A stretch of 64,000 bases of DNA from positions 992,001 to 1,056,000 of the forward strand of contig JADKKA010000022.1 in the NCBI GenBank assembly GCA_016720745.1, written 5' to 3'. A program made the translations under genes and the position numbers. A model generated the notes under the pieces. It had not been told where the DNA came from. It did not search any database and saw only the letters and a program-made list of their open reading frames with translations. Source of the DNA: Chitinophagaceae bacterium (GTDB lineage: Bacteria > Bacteroidota > Bacteroidia > Chitinophagales > Chitinophagaceae). Positions 1 through 8,283 of the stretch are shown piece by piece. Position 1 is the stretch's first letter; each line of letters starts with the position of its first letter.

Positions 1-1287
1 ACCGGGCATCATTTGTTTCAATGAACGCTGGGCCAGGTTACCATGTCCTACTTCCCGACGGCTCTGACCACGCATCATTTTCACTTCACCGGTAGAGAAT
101 GGAGGGAAATTATAGTGAAGGAAGAACTTGGAATCAACCGATTTTGCGGCACTTTCCACCAATATTTCATCTAAAGGAGTTCCTAAGGTAACTGTGCTGA
201 TTGATTGAGTTTCACCCCTTGTGAACAGGGCGGCACCATGTGGAGAAGGCAGGGCATCCACTTCCATATCCAGTGGTCTTACTGTTTCCAGGTTACGGCC
301 ATCCAGCCTTACTCTTTCGTCCAGAATCATATCTCTAACCACATCATACTGCAGATCGCCGTAGTAAGTGGAAGCAAGTTTTTTAGTCAGATCAGGCAGG
401 CTTTCACCTTCAGCCACATTGAATTCTTTTTTCAGGAATTCATCCAGCTCGGTTTTAATAGCATCAAAACGATCACTGCGATCGTGCTTGCTGAGTCCGC
501 CTTTGGCAACTTCGTATACTTTTTGTTTGGCGAAGCCATATACTTTTTCTTTCAGGGCTTCATCAGTAGCTGGCTTTTTATAATCCCGCTTGGCTTTTAC
601 ACCAGCCATATCTCTGAGTTCTTCCTGCGCTTTTACCTGAATACGGATGGCATCATGAGCAATTTGAAGCGCTTTAACCAGATCTGCTTCGGCACATTCT
701 TTTGCCTCACCTTCCACCATCATCAGGTTTTTTTCGGTAGCGGCAATCAGAAAGTCCATATCTGATTTTTCCATTTCTGTACGGCTCGGATTCACGACAA
801 ACTCTCCATTTACACGGGATACACGTACTTCAGAAATAATTTCCTTAATGGGAATATCTGAAACGGCCAGGGCTGCAGAAGCTGCGAGACAGGCCAGTGA
901 ATCAGGCATGATTTCAGGATCGCTGGAAATCAGGGTCACCAGCACCTGTACATCACATAAATAATCTTCGGGGAATAATGGACGAAGTGCCCTGTCAATC
1001 AAACGACTGGTCAGTACTTCATAATCGTTCAGTTTGGCTTCTCTTTTAAAGAAAGATCCGGGAATACGACCGGCAGCGGCGAATTTTTCCTGGTAGTCTA
1101 CAGATAGAGGGAAAAAGCTCTGTCCTTCTCTTGGATCTTTATTGGCACAAACGGTAGCCAGGATCATGCATTTGCCCTGACTTACTGTTACCGCACCGTC
1201 GGCCTGGCGGGCCAAACGACCGGTTTCAATGGTTACCTCACGGCCACCACCGATATCAAATGTTTTACGTATGGGTTGTTGTAACAT
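1..1287 (-). CDS. pnp: Polyribonucleotide nucleotidyltransferase (PNPase), N-terminal 429 codons; 3' end outside window
   Basis: Phosphorolytic 3'-5' exoribonuclease of the RNA degradosome type. Read on the minus strand the protein starts MLQQPIRKTFDIGGGREVTI and continues without a stop to the window edge. The first RNase PH domain occupies about residues 10-145, a helical domain follows, and the second RNase PH domain has begun at the edge, where I read FSTGEVKMMRGQSRREVGHG. The full family length is about 700 residues, so KH and S1 domains must lie outside. It lies downstream of rpsO on the same strand, the common rpsO-pnp order. The identification is secure; the product is only cut by the window. 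Confidence 0.96.
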   Translation of the reverse strand, partial: MLQQPIRKTFDIGGGREVTIETGRLARQADGAVTVSQGKCMILATVCANKDPREGQSFFPLSVDYQEKFAAAGRIPGSFFKREAKLNDYEVLTSRLIDRALRPLFPEDYLCDVQVLVTLISSDPEIMPDSLACLAASAALAVSDIPIKEIISEVRVSRVNGEFVVNPSRTEMEKSDMDFLIAATEKNLMMVEGEAKECAEADLVKALQIAHDAIRIQVKAQEELRDMAGVKAKRDYKKPATDEALKEKVYGFAKQKVYEVAKGGLSKHDRSDRFDAIKTELDEFLKKEFNVAEGESLPDLTKKLASTYYGDLQYDVVRDMILDERVRLDGRNLETVRPLDMEVDALPSPHGAALFTRGETQSISTVTLGTPLDEILVESAAKSVDSKFFLHYNFPPFSTGEVKMMRGQSRREVGHGNLAQRSLKQMMPG

Positions 1288-1474
1288 AGTTTTTAATTTT
1301 TAGGCGTCTGACAGATCATCTCCGCCATGACAAACAATCAGCAATTTTATTTGGAATCCGTTTACCGGTAGATCAGGAACACTATTAGAGAAAGCATTTG
1401 AAAATAAATTTTCTTCCGCATCAGCAGTTCGATTATCCTTTTTTATTTTAAAAGGCTGCTGTCCTAAAAACAGT

Positions 1475-1505
1475 TATTCCCAACATCAGTGTGACATTGG
1501 GAATA
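1475..1505 (-). promoter_or_regulatory. Hairpin in the rpsO-pnp spacer
   Basis: A 9-bp perfect inverted repeat (TATTCCCAA / TTGGGAATA) with a 13-nt loop lies between rpsO and pnp. On the minus strand it is followed by AACTGTTTTTAGG, a weak T-run. It could be a partial terminator limiting read-through into pnp, or a processing site like the pnp leader of enterobacteria. The rest of the 292-bp spacer shows no ORF and no clear TAnnTTTG promoter. Confidence 0.5.
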
Positions 1506-1579
1506 GCTTATATCTTGAGCTTCTGTATTTGAAGAAACCAAGGAGTAAAGACCTTTCCCAATATCCCTCAGGAACCGGG

Positions 1580-1849
1580 TTATTTCCTTAATCCAAGTTT
1601 CTCAATCAACTGGCGGTAACCAGTGAGGTTGTGCTTCTGCAGGTAGTTCAGTAAACGCTTACGTTTACCAACCAGTTGCATCAGACCGCGGTGTGTTGAG
1701 AAATCTTTTTTATTTGATTGAAGGTGGCCGCTGATCTGGGCAATCCTTTCAGTGAGGAGGGCAATCTGACCTTCAATGGAACCGGTATTGGCAGCGGAAC
1801 CGGCATAGGTGGTTAATACTTCTGCTTTTTTTTCTTTTGTAAGGGGCAT
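1580..1849 (-). CDS. rpsO: 30S ribosomal protein S15
   Basis: Primary 16S rRNA-binding protein of the small subunit platform. The 89-residue length is exactly the family norm. Typical motifs are visible: TGSIEGQIALLTERI (residues 22-36), the STHRGL segment at about 51-56, and the C-terminal KRLLNYLQKHNLTGYRQLIEKLGLRK region. The start MPLTKEKKAE is standard. A strong promoter lies upstream at 1903-1934. The gene is transcribed toward pnp. Confidence 0.98.
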   Translation of the reverse strand: MPLTKEKKAEVLTTYAGSAANTGSIEGQIALLTERIAQISGHLQSNKKDFSTHRGLMQLVGKRKRLLNYLQKHNLTGYRQLIEKLGLRK

Positions 1850-1902
1850 CTTTTTACTTTTTAAATTTCATCCGATTTTTTGACATCTAATATTTAAGGC
1901 GG

Positions 1903-1934
1903 CAAAGGTAAGACAGATTTGCGGAACAGCAAAA
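1903..1934 (-). promoter_or_regulatory. Bacteroidota-type promoter of rpsO
   Basis: On the minus strand TTTTG is followed 19 nt later by TACCTTTG, an excellent match to the Bacteroidota -33 (TTTG) and -7 (TAnnTTTG) elements. It leaves a leader of roughly 45-50 nt before rpsO. The region is shared with the divergent miaE-like gene. Confidence 0.75.
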
Positions 1935-1996
1935 GGTTTGCGGGCTATTTTTCCGCTCAATTTCCCGGCGTCAACGCTGGTTATCAATGCTTAACC

Positions 1997-2004
1997 TACA
2001 TTTG
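1997..2004 (+). promoter_or_regulatory. -7 element TACATTTG directly before the miaE-like gene
   Basis: TACATTTG ends 5 nt before the ATG at 2010, so transcription should start at or next to the start codon. No good -33 TTTG is visible at the expected spacing. A leaderless mRNA is inferred. Confidence 0.55.
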
Positions 2005-2009
2005 CAGGC

Positions 2010-2618
2010 ATGGAACTATCCCAGGACACCCGCAATATACTGGGTCTGCAACTGCCAACCGATCCAAGATGGGTCAACCTGGCCGGGATTTCCCTTCAGG
2101 AGATCCTCACCGATCATGCTTTTTGTGAACAGAAGGCCGCCACTACCTGTATCACCCTCGTACAACGCTACAGCGATAAAACAGAACTGGTCAAAGCCCT
2201 CTCCCCCATTGTAACCGAAGAATGGGGCCATTTCAGACTGGTACTGGCTGAACTTCATAAACGCGGACTTAGTCTGGGCCGGCAAAGAAAAGATGAATAC
2301 GTGAATGCCTTGCTGGGTTTTCAGCAAAAAGGGGGGCATTGGGAGGGCCGGATGCTCGATCAGTTACTCACCATGGCCCTGATTGAAGCCCGAAGCTGCG
2401 AAAGGTTCAAAAGATTAAGCGAAGGCCTGCAGGATGATTATCTGCAACAATTCTACCGCCGCTTCATGGAAAGCGAGGCCGGTCATTATACCCTCTTTAT
2501 TGAGCTTGCCGAAACTTACCTGGATAAAGAAAGAGTCCGCCACCGCTGGAAAGAATGGCTGGCTTTCGAGGCTACAGTGATGCAGCAGCTGGAGGTTCGG
2601 GGAGACAGGATACATTGA
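2010..2618 (+). CDS. miaE: tRNA-(ms2io6A)-hydroxylase, MiaE-like
   Basis: Predicted ferritin-like diiron monooxygenase that hydroxylates the isopentenyl side chain of ms2i6A37 in tRNA. The 202-residue protein has carboxylate/His pairs spaced as in the family: EQKAATT near residue 40, EEWGH at about 69-73, EARSCERF near 120-127 and ESEAGHY near 149-155. The start MELSQDTRNILGL is supported by the -7 promoter element just upstream, which excludes longer starts. The gene stands alone, divergent from rpsO, and is followed immediately by a heptamer repeat array. Similarity to the family is clear; the exact tRNA substrate is inferred. Confidence 0.9.
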   Translation: MELSQDTRNILGLQLPTDPRWVNLAGISLQEILTDHAFCEQKAATTCITLVQRYSDKTELVKALSPIVTEEWGHFRLVLAELHKRGLSLGRQRKDEYVNALLGFQQKGGHWEGRMLDQLLTMALIEARSCERFKRLSEGLQDDYLQQFYRRFMESEAGHYTLFIELAETYLDKERVRHRWKEWLAFEATVMQQLEVRGDRIH

Positions 2619-2690
<72 letters not shown>

Positions 2691-2740
2691 AATAAAATTG
2701 GGAGTTAAAATTAAGTAGGAAATTTCAAAATGTGAATGCA

Positions 2741-2782
2741 CCAATATCCAATTCCTAATACCCAATACCTAATACCTAATCC
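2741..2782. repeat. Degenerate 7-bp array, consensus C(C/T)AATAC, six units
   Basis: Six consecutive heptamers (CCAATAT, CCAATTC, CTAATAC, CCAATAC, CTAATAC, CTAATCC) lie in the gap before the sugar kinase gene. Related units occur at 17716-17743, at 38235-38269 (reverse orientation) and inside ribF at 37945-37965. Confidence 0.85.
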
Positions 2783-2848
2783 CCTCCCCAATTCCCGCAA
2801 TCGGTTGAACCATACAATCCCGCCTTCATTCCCTATTTTCATACCCTG

Positions 2849-3919
2849 ATGCAACAGTATATTCCAGCAAAAGTGTTGAAAGCTTTTATTCCGGATTTAC
2901 AGGAGGAAACAGATTCGGTTCAGATAAAAAGAATCGGCAATGGACTGATCAATCATTCCTATCAAATCAGTTACCGGCAATTACCTGATTTTTTCCTGCA
3001 AGAAATCAATACTACTGTTTTTGAAAACCCCGAGTGGTTGCAAGAAAATTATATGCAGATCTGGCAGTATGCCGAATCTGAATTTACCGGATTACGATTA
3101 CCTGCACCACTGTTTTGCGGTGATCTCAGGACATTATACAAAGACAACCAGGGGCATTTTTGGCGGGCATTTGAATTCATAGAAAATTGTAAAACCATTT
3201 CAACAGCAGAAAAACCGGCGCAGGCTAAAGCAACAGCAAGAGCTTTCGCCCGGTTTACACTGGCACTGGAAGAAATGAATACTGATTTATTAAAAGAAGT
3301 AATCCCGGGTTTTCATGATCTGAGTCTCCGGTTCCGGCAATTTGAAGCATCACTACAAACAGAATTATATGAACGGATGGCAATAGCTATTGACCTGGTG
3401 AAGGAACTGAAAGAAAGAGAGCGCTATTGTCATTTTTTTGAGATCATCACTTCTTCGGATGAATTTCCTCAGCGGGTGATGCACCATGATGCAAAGATCA
3501 GCAATGTACTTTTTCATGAAAAAACCGGGAAAGTGATTTGCCCGGTCGATTATGATACCGTGATGCCGGGATATTATTTCTCTGACCTGGGAGACATGAT
3601 CCGCTCCATGACCAGTGCAGCCGAAGAGAATCAAACGGCTGAGCCGGTAATCCGCAAAGCATTTTATGAAGCGATCGTAACCGGTTATACAGATGTACTG
3701 GGCGGCATCCTCACCGCATCAGAAAGAAAATACATTCATGCTGCTGGTTTGCTGATGATTTATATGCAAAGCCTACGATTTCTCACCGATTACCTGAACG
3801 GGGATATTTATTATCAGGTTAGTCATGAAAGCGAAAACCTGGAAAGAACCCGGAATCAGCTCGCCCTGCTGAAAAACCTGGAACATTTCCTGCAACAGGA
3901 GTATCAGTTCGTGATCTGA
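2849..3919 (+). CDS. APH-fold phosphotransferase, probable sugar kinase (NahK-like)
   Basis: A 356-residue protein of the aminoglycoside phosphotransferase/choline kinase fold. The catalytic loop is HHDAKISN (residues 212-219, matching HxDxxxxN), followed by the metal-binding DYD at 234-236. A glycine-containing nucleotide loop is near residues 29-36 (IGNGLINHSY). This overall pattern is seen in N-acetylhexosamine 1-kinases. Its partner gene is convergent: galK overlaps its last 16 bases. Sugar phosphorylation is therefore a reasonable guess, but the sequence alone does not separate it from other small-molecule kinases. Antibiotic resistance is unlikely given the chromosomal housekeeping setting. 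Confidence 0.8.
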   Translation: MQQYIPAKVLKAFIPDLQEETDSVQIKRIGNGLINHSYQISYRQLPDFFLQEINTTVFENPEWLQENYMQIWQYAESEFTGLRLPAPLFCGDLRTLYKDNQGHFWRAFEFIENCKTISTAEKPAQAKATARAFARFTLALEEMNTDLLKEVIPGFHDLSLRFRQFEASLQTELYERMAIAIDLVKELKERERYCHFFEIITSSDEFPQRVMHHDAKISNVLFHEKTGKVICPVDYDTVMPGYYFSDLGDMIRSMTSAAEENQTAEPVIRKAFYEAIVTGYTDVLGGILTASERKYIHAAGLLMIYMQSLRFLTDYLNGDIYYQVSHESENLERTRNQLALLKNLEHFLQQEYQFVI

Positions 3920-5085
3920 AGCTCACAAACCCCTTCACTGACAGCAGCTGCAAAAATGCCGGGTGCATAACCAATTTGCTGCGTGTAATGATCCAGTAAT
4001 TTTTCACTGAAGTCTTCAATTTTGTTTTCCTGTACCAGGGCAATGGCACAGCCCCCAAAGCCGGCACCAGTCATACGGGCACCGATACATCCCGGGTAGT
4101 CAGTACAAAAATCAACAATGGTATCCAGTTCTTTTCCGGATACTTCATAATCATATCGCAGGGAATGATGAGAGGCGTATAATAATTTTCCGAACAGTTC
4201 CATATCTCCGGTTTGCATGGCTATCACCGCATCCTTCACCCGCTGGTTTTCACTGATCACATGGGTGGCCCTTTTTTCGAGTACGGGATTATTCACCATG
4301 TACCGATTGACTTCCCAATCCGCCAGACTGGCATCACATAAATGCTGAATAGAAAGTTCCTGCTTCAGCAGTTTTAATGCTGCCCCGCATTCGGTGAACC
4401 TTTCATTGTATTTAGATTCCGCCAGGCTGCGTTGTTTATTCGTGTTAATAATCAGTAAAGAATAGTTGGCTGTTTTAAAAGGAATATACTCATACCCCAG
4501 GTTATCGCAATTCAGCAGAATCGCATGATCCTTTTTTCCCATGGCCACGGCAAACTGATCCATGATACCACAATTGACCCCGATAAAATGATTCTCGGCA
4601 TCTTTGGCAAGAAGGGCGATATCCTTCTTATCAATATCCAGTCCGAAAAGAGAAGAAAGCGCAAACCCCATCAGCACTTCGATTGAGGCAGAAGAAGAAA
4701 GCCCTGCACCAATGGGCAGATTCCCATAAAATAAAAGATCCAGACCGGAAAGGTCATGTCCATCCTGCAGGATCCGGTCCACTACTCCCAATGGGTAGTT
4801 AAACCATTCAGCACCCGTTTTGCTGTAAGAGGATTGCAGGTGCAGATCGGCTGTTTCCGGGAAGTTGAGACAATGAAAACGGAAACGTTTATCATTGTTT
4901 TTGGCAACTGCCAGGTAGGTACCCATGGATATTGCACAAGGCAGTACCTGTCCGCCATTATAATCTATATGCTCCCCGATCAGGTTGATCCGGCCCGGGC
5001 AAAAAAATAACTGCTCCGGATTTCGGGAAAATAAACGATTGAATTCTCTTTTTAATTCACTGGCATGTATCTGATGTGTTGTCAT
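3904..5085 (-). CDS. galK: Galactokinase
   Basis: GHMP-family kinase phosphorylating galactose at C1 in the Leloir pathway. The galactokinase signature PGRINLIGEHIDYNGG is near residues 30-45. The GHMP ATP-binding motif LPIGAGLSSSAS and the C-terminal GARMTGAGFGGCAI are both present. I chose the MTTHQIHASE start (393 residues). Two in-frame ATGs at 5103 and 5121 would add up to 12 residues with no family counterpart and overlap the upstream gene more. It forms a tight block with the small membrane protein and GSCFA genes and converges with the APH-fold kinase, with a 16-bp 3' overlap. Confidence 0.95.
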   Translation of the reverse strand: MTTHQIHASELKREFNRLFSRNPEQLFFCPGRINLIGEHIDYNGGQVLPCAISMGTYLAVAKNNDKRFRFHCLNFPETADLHLQSSYSKTGAEWFNYPLGVVDRILQDGHDLSGLDLLFYGNLPIGAGLSSSASIEVLMGFALSSLFGLDIDKKDIALLAKDAENHFIGVNCGIMDQFAVAMGKKDHAILLNCDNLGYEYIPFKTANYSLLIINTNKQRSLAESKYNERFTECGAALKLLKQELSIQHLCDASLADWEVNRYMVNNPVLEKRATHVISENQRVKDAVIAMQTGDMELFGKLLYASHHSLRYDYEVSGKELDTIVDFCTDYPGCIGARMTGAGFGGCAIALVQENKIEDFSEKLLDHYTQQIGYAPGIFAAAVSEGVCELQITN

Positions 5086-5302
5086 TTTTGGGGTCTTGAT
5101 CATTACTATATAATCTGGCAAAAAAAACAGAGAGACCGATTTTTCGTCTGATATATTGAGCCAGTATGCATCCGGTAATTGCTCCTGCAGTAAGCAAGAT
5201 AATCAGGATTTGCTGATCCCCGGCGAACAAACCCGTAATACCTAATATTAAAACCGGACAAAAAAAAACCTGGAACCAGTAGAGGATGGTAACCATCCAC
5301 AT
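5057..5302 (-). CDS. Small two-helix membrane protein, unknown function
   Basis: 81 residues with two hydrophobic segments (about residues 4-25 and 30-50) followed by a basic RRK stretch and a polar tail. This suggests an inner-membrane protein with a cytoplasmic C-terminus. Its ATG shares a base with the stop codon of the GSCFA gene (TGATG), and its 3' end runs about 29 bp into galK, so translational coupling is likely. I do not recognise a named family. The tight overlaps on both sides argue that it is a real gene and not a chance ORF. Confidence 0.65.
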   Translation of the reverse strand: MWMVTILYWFQVFFCPVLILGITGLFAGDQQILIILLTAGAITGCILAQYIRRKIGLSVFFARLYSNDQDPKNDNTSDTCQ

Positions 5303-6306
5303 CAGGTATGATTTGAAAAATAATGGATCTCTTCTTTCAGATTTAAAAAAGGATACTGCTGCTGTACCTGTTTTACCTTTTCCAGGCTTTGTAAAAGGAA
5401 TTGCCGGTGGGCATTTGTTCCGGGTTGTAAAGGCCGGTGTTTTCGGGCATTGATGATCTGCCTGATTTCCTTCATCAGTAACCGGCTCTCTTCTGCAATA
5501 CAGCTGTCCGTGAATTTTTCCAGTACATAGGAAGTAGCCGGATAGTTCGGGTGAACCAGGTCAATATCATAGAAACGGTAATCCCGGAGTACATCGATCA
5601 CCAGTTCATAGGCTGGAAAATAATAAGTGTTTTCCATCGATGATACAATCTGGTGGACCGCTTCAATCAGCCGGGCCTTGCTACGGTTGTTCTCCACGAC
5701 TCCATCCCGGATATGCCGGACCGGACTGATGGTAAAGATGATTTGTAATGCCGGATTCATTTGACGGATTTCCCCAATACAATTGTGTAGCATATCAACG
5801 ATCGCACTTATTTCAAGCATCTCCTTTCTAAACCAGGAAGCCGGGGCCCGGTGGCAATTGGCAACCCTGCTATTTACTCCGGCAGTAGCCCGATCTGCCT
5901 CTTCGGTTAAGGCATAACTGAACGCCGAACCCAGGGTTATCACCAGCCAGTTGGCGGATTTTAAGCAATCATGGGCCTGTTCCTGCGATACATTGATTAG
6001 TTGCAAGGCGGCCTCCCTGCTGGTATGAGAATACCTGGAATGATGATCCCAGCTGTACCAGACTTCATTCAAAAGGAAAAGGTCTTCTTCTTGATATATT
6101 TTTTTATCCTTATAAGCCAGCAGGCTTTTACAAACGGCATCAGGTCCAAACAGAATGCCATTCGGATTTTGCAGAACATCAAACTTGAGCGCCGCAAGAG
6201 AATTGCCAATATGTTCTGTGAAACAGGAGCCTGTCAGCAGGATCTTATCCCGGTATTGGATGGGTTGGGGATGTTTTTTCAGGTCTATATTGAGGAGAAA
6301 ATCCAT
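5302..6306 (-). CDS. GSCFA domain protein
   Basis: A 334-residue protein carrying the family-defining GSCFTEHIG motif near residues 26-34. Further conserved pieces are LVITLGSAFSY, a TISPVRHIRDG segment and the D-x-x-H element DIDLVHPNYPATSY. These resemble the catalytic blocks of SGNH/GDSL hydrolases, to which GSCFA proteins are related, so esterase or acyl-hydrolase activity is possible but unproven. No signal peptide is visible. It is the first gene of a minus-strand block with the small membrane protein and galK. Confidence 0.88.
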   Translation of the reverse strand: MDFLLNIDLKKHPQPIQYRDKILLTGSCFTEHIGNSLAALKFDVLQNPNGILFGPDAVCKSLLAYKDKKIYQEEDLFLLNEVWYSWDHHSRYSHTSREAALQLINVSQEQAHDCLKSANWLVITLGSAFSYALTEEADRATAGVNSRVANCHRAPASWFRKEMLEISAIVDMLHNCIGEIRQMNPALQIIFTISPVRHIRDGVVENNRSKARLIEAVHQIVSSMENTYYFPAYELVIDVLRDYRFYDIDLVHPNYPATSYVLEKFTDSCIAEESRLLMKEIRQIINARKHRPLQPGTNAHRQFLLQSLEKVKQVQQQYPFLNLKEEIHYFSNHT

Positions 6307-6316
6307 AGAAAAATTT

Positions 6317-6430
6317 CAAGATACAGGAAACAAGAAACAAACAAGATACAAGAAACAAATAGCAAAGAAAAAATACAAGAAGCAAGAAACAAATGACAAA
6401 GAAAAATTTCAAGAAACAAATAACAAAGAA
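6317..6430. repeat. Heptamer array (CAAGAAA-type) with a 27-nt higher-order repeat
   Basis: About 14 units of 7 bp beginning with CAA (CAAGATA, CAAGAAA, CAAATAG, CAAAGAA and so on) fill the spacer upstream of the GSCFA gene. The set CAAGAAA-CAAATNN-CAAAGAA plus a 6-nt A/T spacer recurs about every 27 nt, nearly three times. It is A-rich on the plus strand. An inverted copy lies at 6543-6567. Confidence 0.85.
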
Positions 6431-6542
6431 ATTAAAATTTGAAAAATAAAACCAGTGCTAAAATTCAGCGTTTGAGATTTGATTTGTCAACAGCGTTCCG
6501 TTTAATAGTACAGCGGTTTTTATCTTCCCTTTTAATTTATTT

Positions 6543-6567
6543 TGCTTCTTGTGTCTTGTTTCTTGAT
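6543..6567. repeat. Inverted copy of the CAAGAAA heptamer array
   Basis: On the minus strand this reads CAAGAAA, CAAGACA, CAAGAAG, CAAA, facing the array at 6317-6430 across about 110 bp. The pair could form an imperfect long hairpin just past the 3' end of the HMG-CoA lyase gene. Confidence 0.75.
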
Positions 6568-6571
6568 ATTT

Positions 6572-7435
6572 TCAGACAAATATTTCCCCCGCGATGGCTA
6601 AACTCATTTTCAAAGCTTCCTGATCAATTCCTGTACGGATACCCTTTTCACCGAAATAATCAATCAACCATTCGGTATTCATATTCCCGACCAGTTCATC
6701 ATCGGCCATGGGGCAACCACCGATACCTTTGAGTGCGCCGTCAAACCTTTTGCAACCCGCTTTAACAGCAGCATCCAGTTTCTCCTGCCAGTTCTCCACC
6801 GTGGAATGCAGATGTACACCTATTTCCGTTCCGGGTAATGACTCAACCAGGTAACTGGTCATATCGTATACCTGCTCCGGAGTTGCCATACCTACCGTAT
6901 CAGCCAGTGAAAGGATTCCGATATCCATTGCCACCAGTTGGTTGGCCCATTCAAATACAATTTCTTCATCCCATGGATCCCCATAAGGGTTGCCGAAACC
7001 CATGGACAAATAAACCACAAGTTGCTTACCCGTTTTAATGCAGAGATTTTGGATATCTTCTACCCTTCCCAGTGATTCTTCCATGCTGGAATGTGTATTG
7101 CGCTGCTGGAAGGTTTCAGAAACGGAAAAGGGAAACCCCAAATACTGAATGGCTTCAGACACAGAAGCTTCTTCTGCCCCCCGGAAATTAGCAACAATGG
7201 CCAGTAAGCGCGAAGTGCTGCTGCTGAGATCAAGTCCCCTGAGTACTTCAGCTGTATCGGCCATTTGCGGGATAGCTTTGGGGGAAACAAAACTTCCAAA
7301 ATCAATTGTATGAAACCCCACTTTCAGGAGGGAATTGATATACCTGATTTTTTGTTCCGTGGGTATATGTTTTTTCCAGCCCTGCATGGCATCACGGGGA
7401 CATTCAATCAATTTGATGGCAGGATGCGTTGTCAT
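6572..7435 (-). CDS. mvaB: Hydroxymethylglutaryl-CoA lyase
   Basis: TIM-barrel lyase of the HMGL-like family that splits HMG-CoA into acetyl-CoA and acetoacetate in leucine degradation. Visible features are the N-terminal IECPRDAMQGW (substrate and cation site, usually xEVGPRDGLQ), the metal-site motif GVHLHST, and the catalytic-cysteine loop GIGGCPMADDELVGNMNTE. The length of 287 residues fits. The N-terminal motif is slightly divergent (CPRDAMQ), so a related aldolase substrate cannot be excluded. The start codon directly abuts the rlmB stop codon, so the two are probably co-transcribed. Confidence 0.88.
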   Translation of the reverse strand: MTTHPAIKLIECPRDAMQGWKKHIPTEQKIRYINSLLKVGFHTIDFGSFVSPKAIPQMADTAEVLRGLDLSSSTSRLLAIVANFRGAEEASVSEAIQYLGFPFSVSETFQQRNTHSSMEESLGRVEDIQNLCIKTGKQLVVYLSMGFGNPYGDPWDEEIVFEWANQLVAMDIGILSLADTVGMATPEQVYDMTSYLVESLPGTEIGVHLHSTVENWQEKLDAAVKAGCKRFDGALKGIGGCPMADDELVGNMNTEWLIDYFGEKGIRTGIDQEALKMSLAIAGEIFV

Positions 7436-8197
7436 TTAGAATCTTTGCTTCATTGCTTCATATAGAATCATTCCCGTCGCCACACTTACATTCAAACTCT
7501 CAAATTCCCCTTTCATCGGAATTTTAATTTTCTCATCACAAATCTTCATCACAGCCGGATAGATTCCTTTTTCCTCACTGCCCATCACAATCGCAGACGG
7601 AATGGAGAAATCGGCATCGGCAATATTTCTTTCCGCTTTCATATCTGCTGCAAAAACGCGGATCCCATTCAGGTGCAATTCATCGATCGCTTTCATGAGG
7701 CTGTTCACCCGGCAAACGGCTATTTTTTCCAGCGCACCTGCAGAAGTGAGGATGGCATCCTCATTCAGTGCCCCCACTCCTTTATCCGGTATAATAATCG
7801 CATGCACTCCAGTGCACAAGGCAGTCCGGGCAATGCCTCCGATATTGCGGATATCTGTTATGCCATCCAGGATCAGGAATAAAGGCGGTTCCCCGCTTTC
7901 CGTGACAAAAGAAATCACATCCTGCAAATCCTGGTAATGCACTTTGGCGATTTGAGCCACCACTCCCCCATGCCCGGTGATATTAAAACCATTCAGTTTG
8001 GCAACAGGAACATAATTGATGGGGACGGCGTTTTGTGCGGCCAGTTTTTTTACGGCAGCAATTTCCTGTCCGAGCGCCCTGTTGTCCAGATAAATCCGGT
8101 CCAGTTGCATGCCTTCTTCCATGGCCTGAATAACAGCAGCCGGTCCGATAACCAGGGAGCTTTTCTTGGGTCTTTGGGGATGTCTGAAATTTTTCAC
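7436..8197 (-). CDS. rlmB: 23S rRNA 2'-O-methyltransferase, SpoU/TrmH family (RlmB-like)
   Basis: SAM-dependent 2'-O-ribose methyltransferase with the trefoil-knot SPOUT fold; RlmB modifies G2251 of 23S rRNA. An N-terminal substrate-binding domain starts with VIGPAAVIQAMEEG. The three SpoU motifs follow: NIGGIARTA (about residue 119), IVMGSEEKGI and IPMKGEFESLNVSVATGMILYE. The start is GTG at 8197, and a TAnnTTTG element ends only 4 nt upstream, so the mRNA is probably leaderless. The gene runs with zero spacing into HMG-CoA lyase. Target specificity is inferred from family resemblance. Confidence 0.92.
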   Translation of the reverse strand: MKNFRHPQRPKKSSLVIGPAAVIQAMEEGMQLDRIYLDNRALGQEIAAVKKLAAQNAVPINYVPVAKLNGFNITGHGGVVAQIAKVHYQDLQDVISFVTESGEPPLFLILDGITDIRNIGGIARTALCTGVHAIIIPDKGVGALNEDAILTSAGALEKIAVCRVNSLMKAIDELHLNGIRVFAADMKAERNIADADFSIPSAIVMGSEEKGIYPAVMKICDEKIKIPMKGEFESLNVSVATGMILYEAMKQRF

Positions 8198-8201
8198 GTC
8201 A

Positions 8202-8209
8202 CAAATGTA
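8202..8209 (-). promoter_or_regulatory. -7 element TACATTTG before rlmB
   Basis: On the minus strand TACATTTG lies 4 nt before the GTG start of rlmB, between the metK terminator and the gene. A leaderless transcript is inferred. It confirms that rlmB has its own promoter. Confidence 0.55.
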
Positions 8210-8210
8210 T

Positions 8211-8247
8211 AAACAAAAAACCCTGAAAGATGGTGAATCCTTCAGGG
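8211..8247 (-). terminator. Rho-independent terminator of metK
   Basis: On the minus strand CCCTGAA, a 13-nt loop and TTCAGGG form the stem, followed by GTTTTTTGTTT. It is correctly placed just past the metK stop codon at 8284. Confidence 0.85.
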
Positions 8248-8283
8248 TCCTGATTTCCTTTTAAAAAGGAGATTGAAAATTGA

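Noticed and set aside
2849..3919. Aminoglycoside resistance gene
   Set aside because: Only the general APH fold is shared; the sequence and the galK neighbour fit a sugar kinase, and there is no mobile context.
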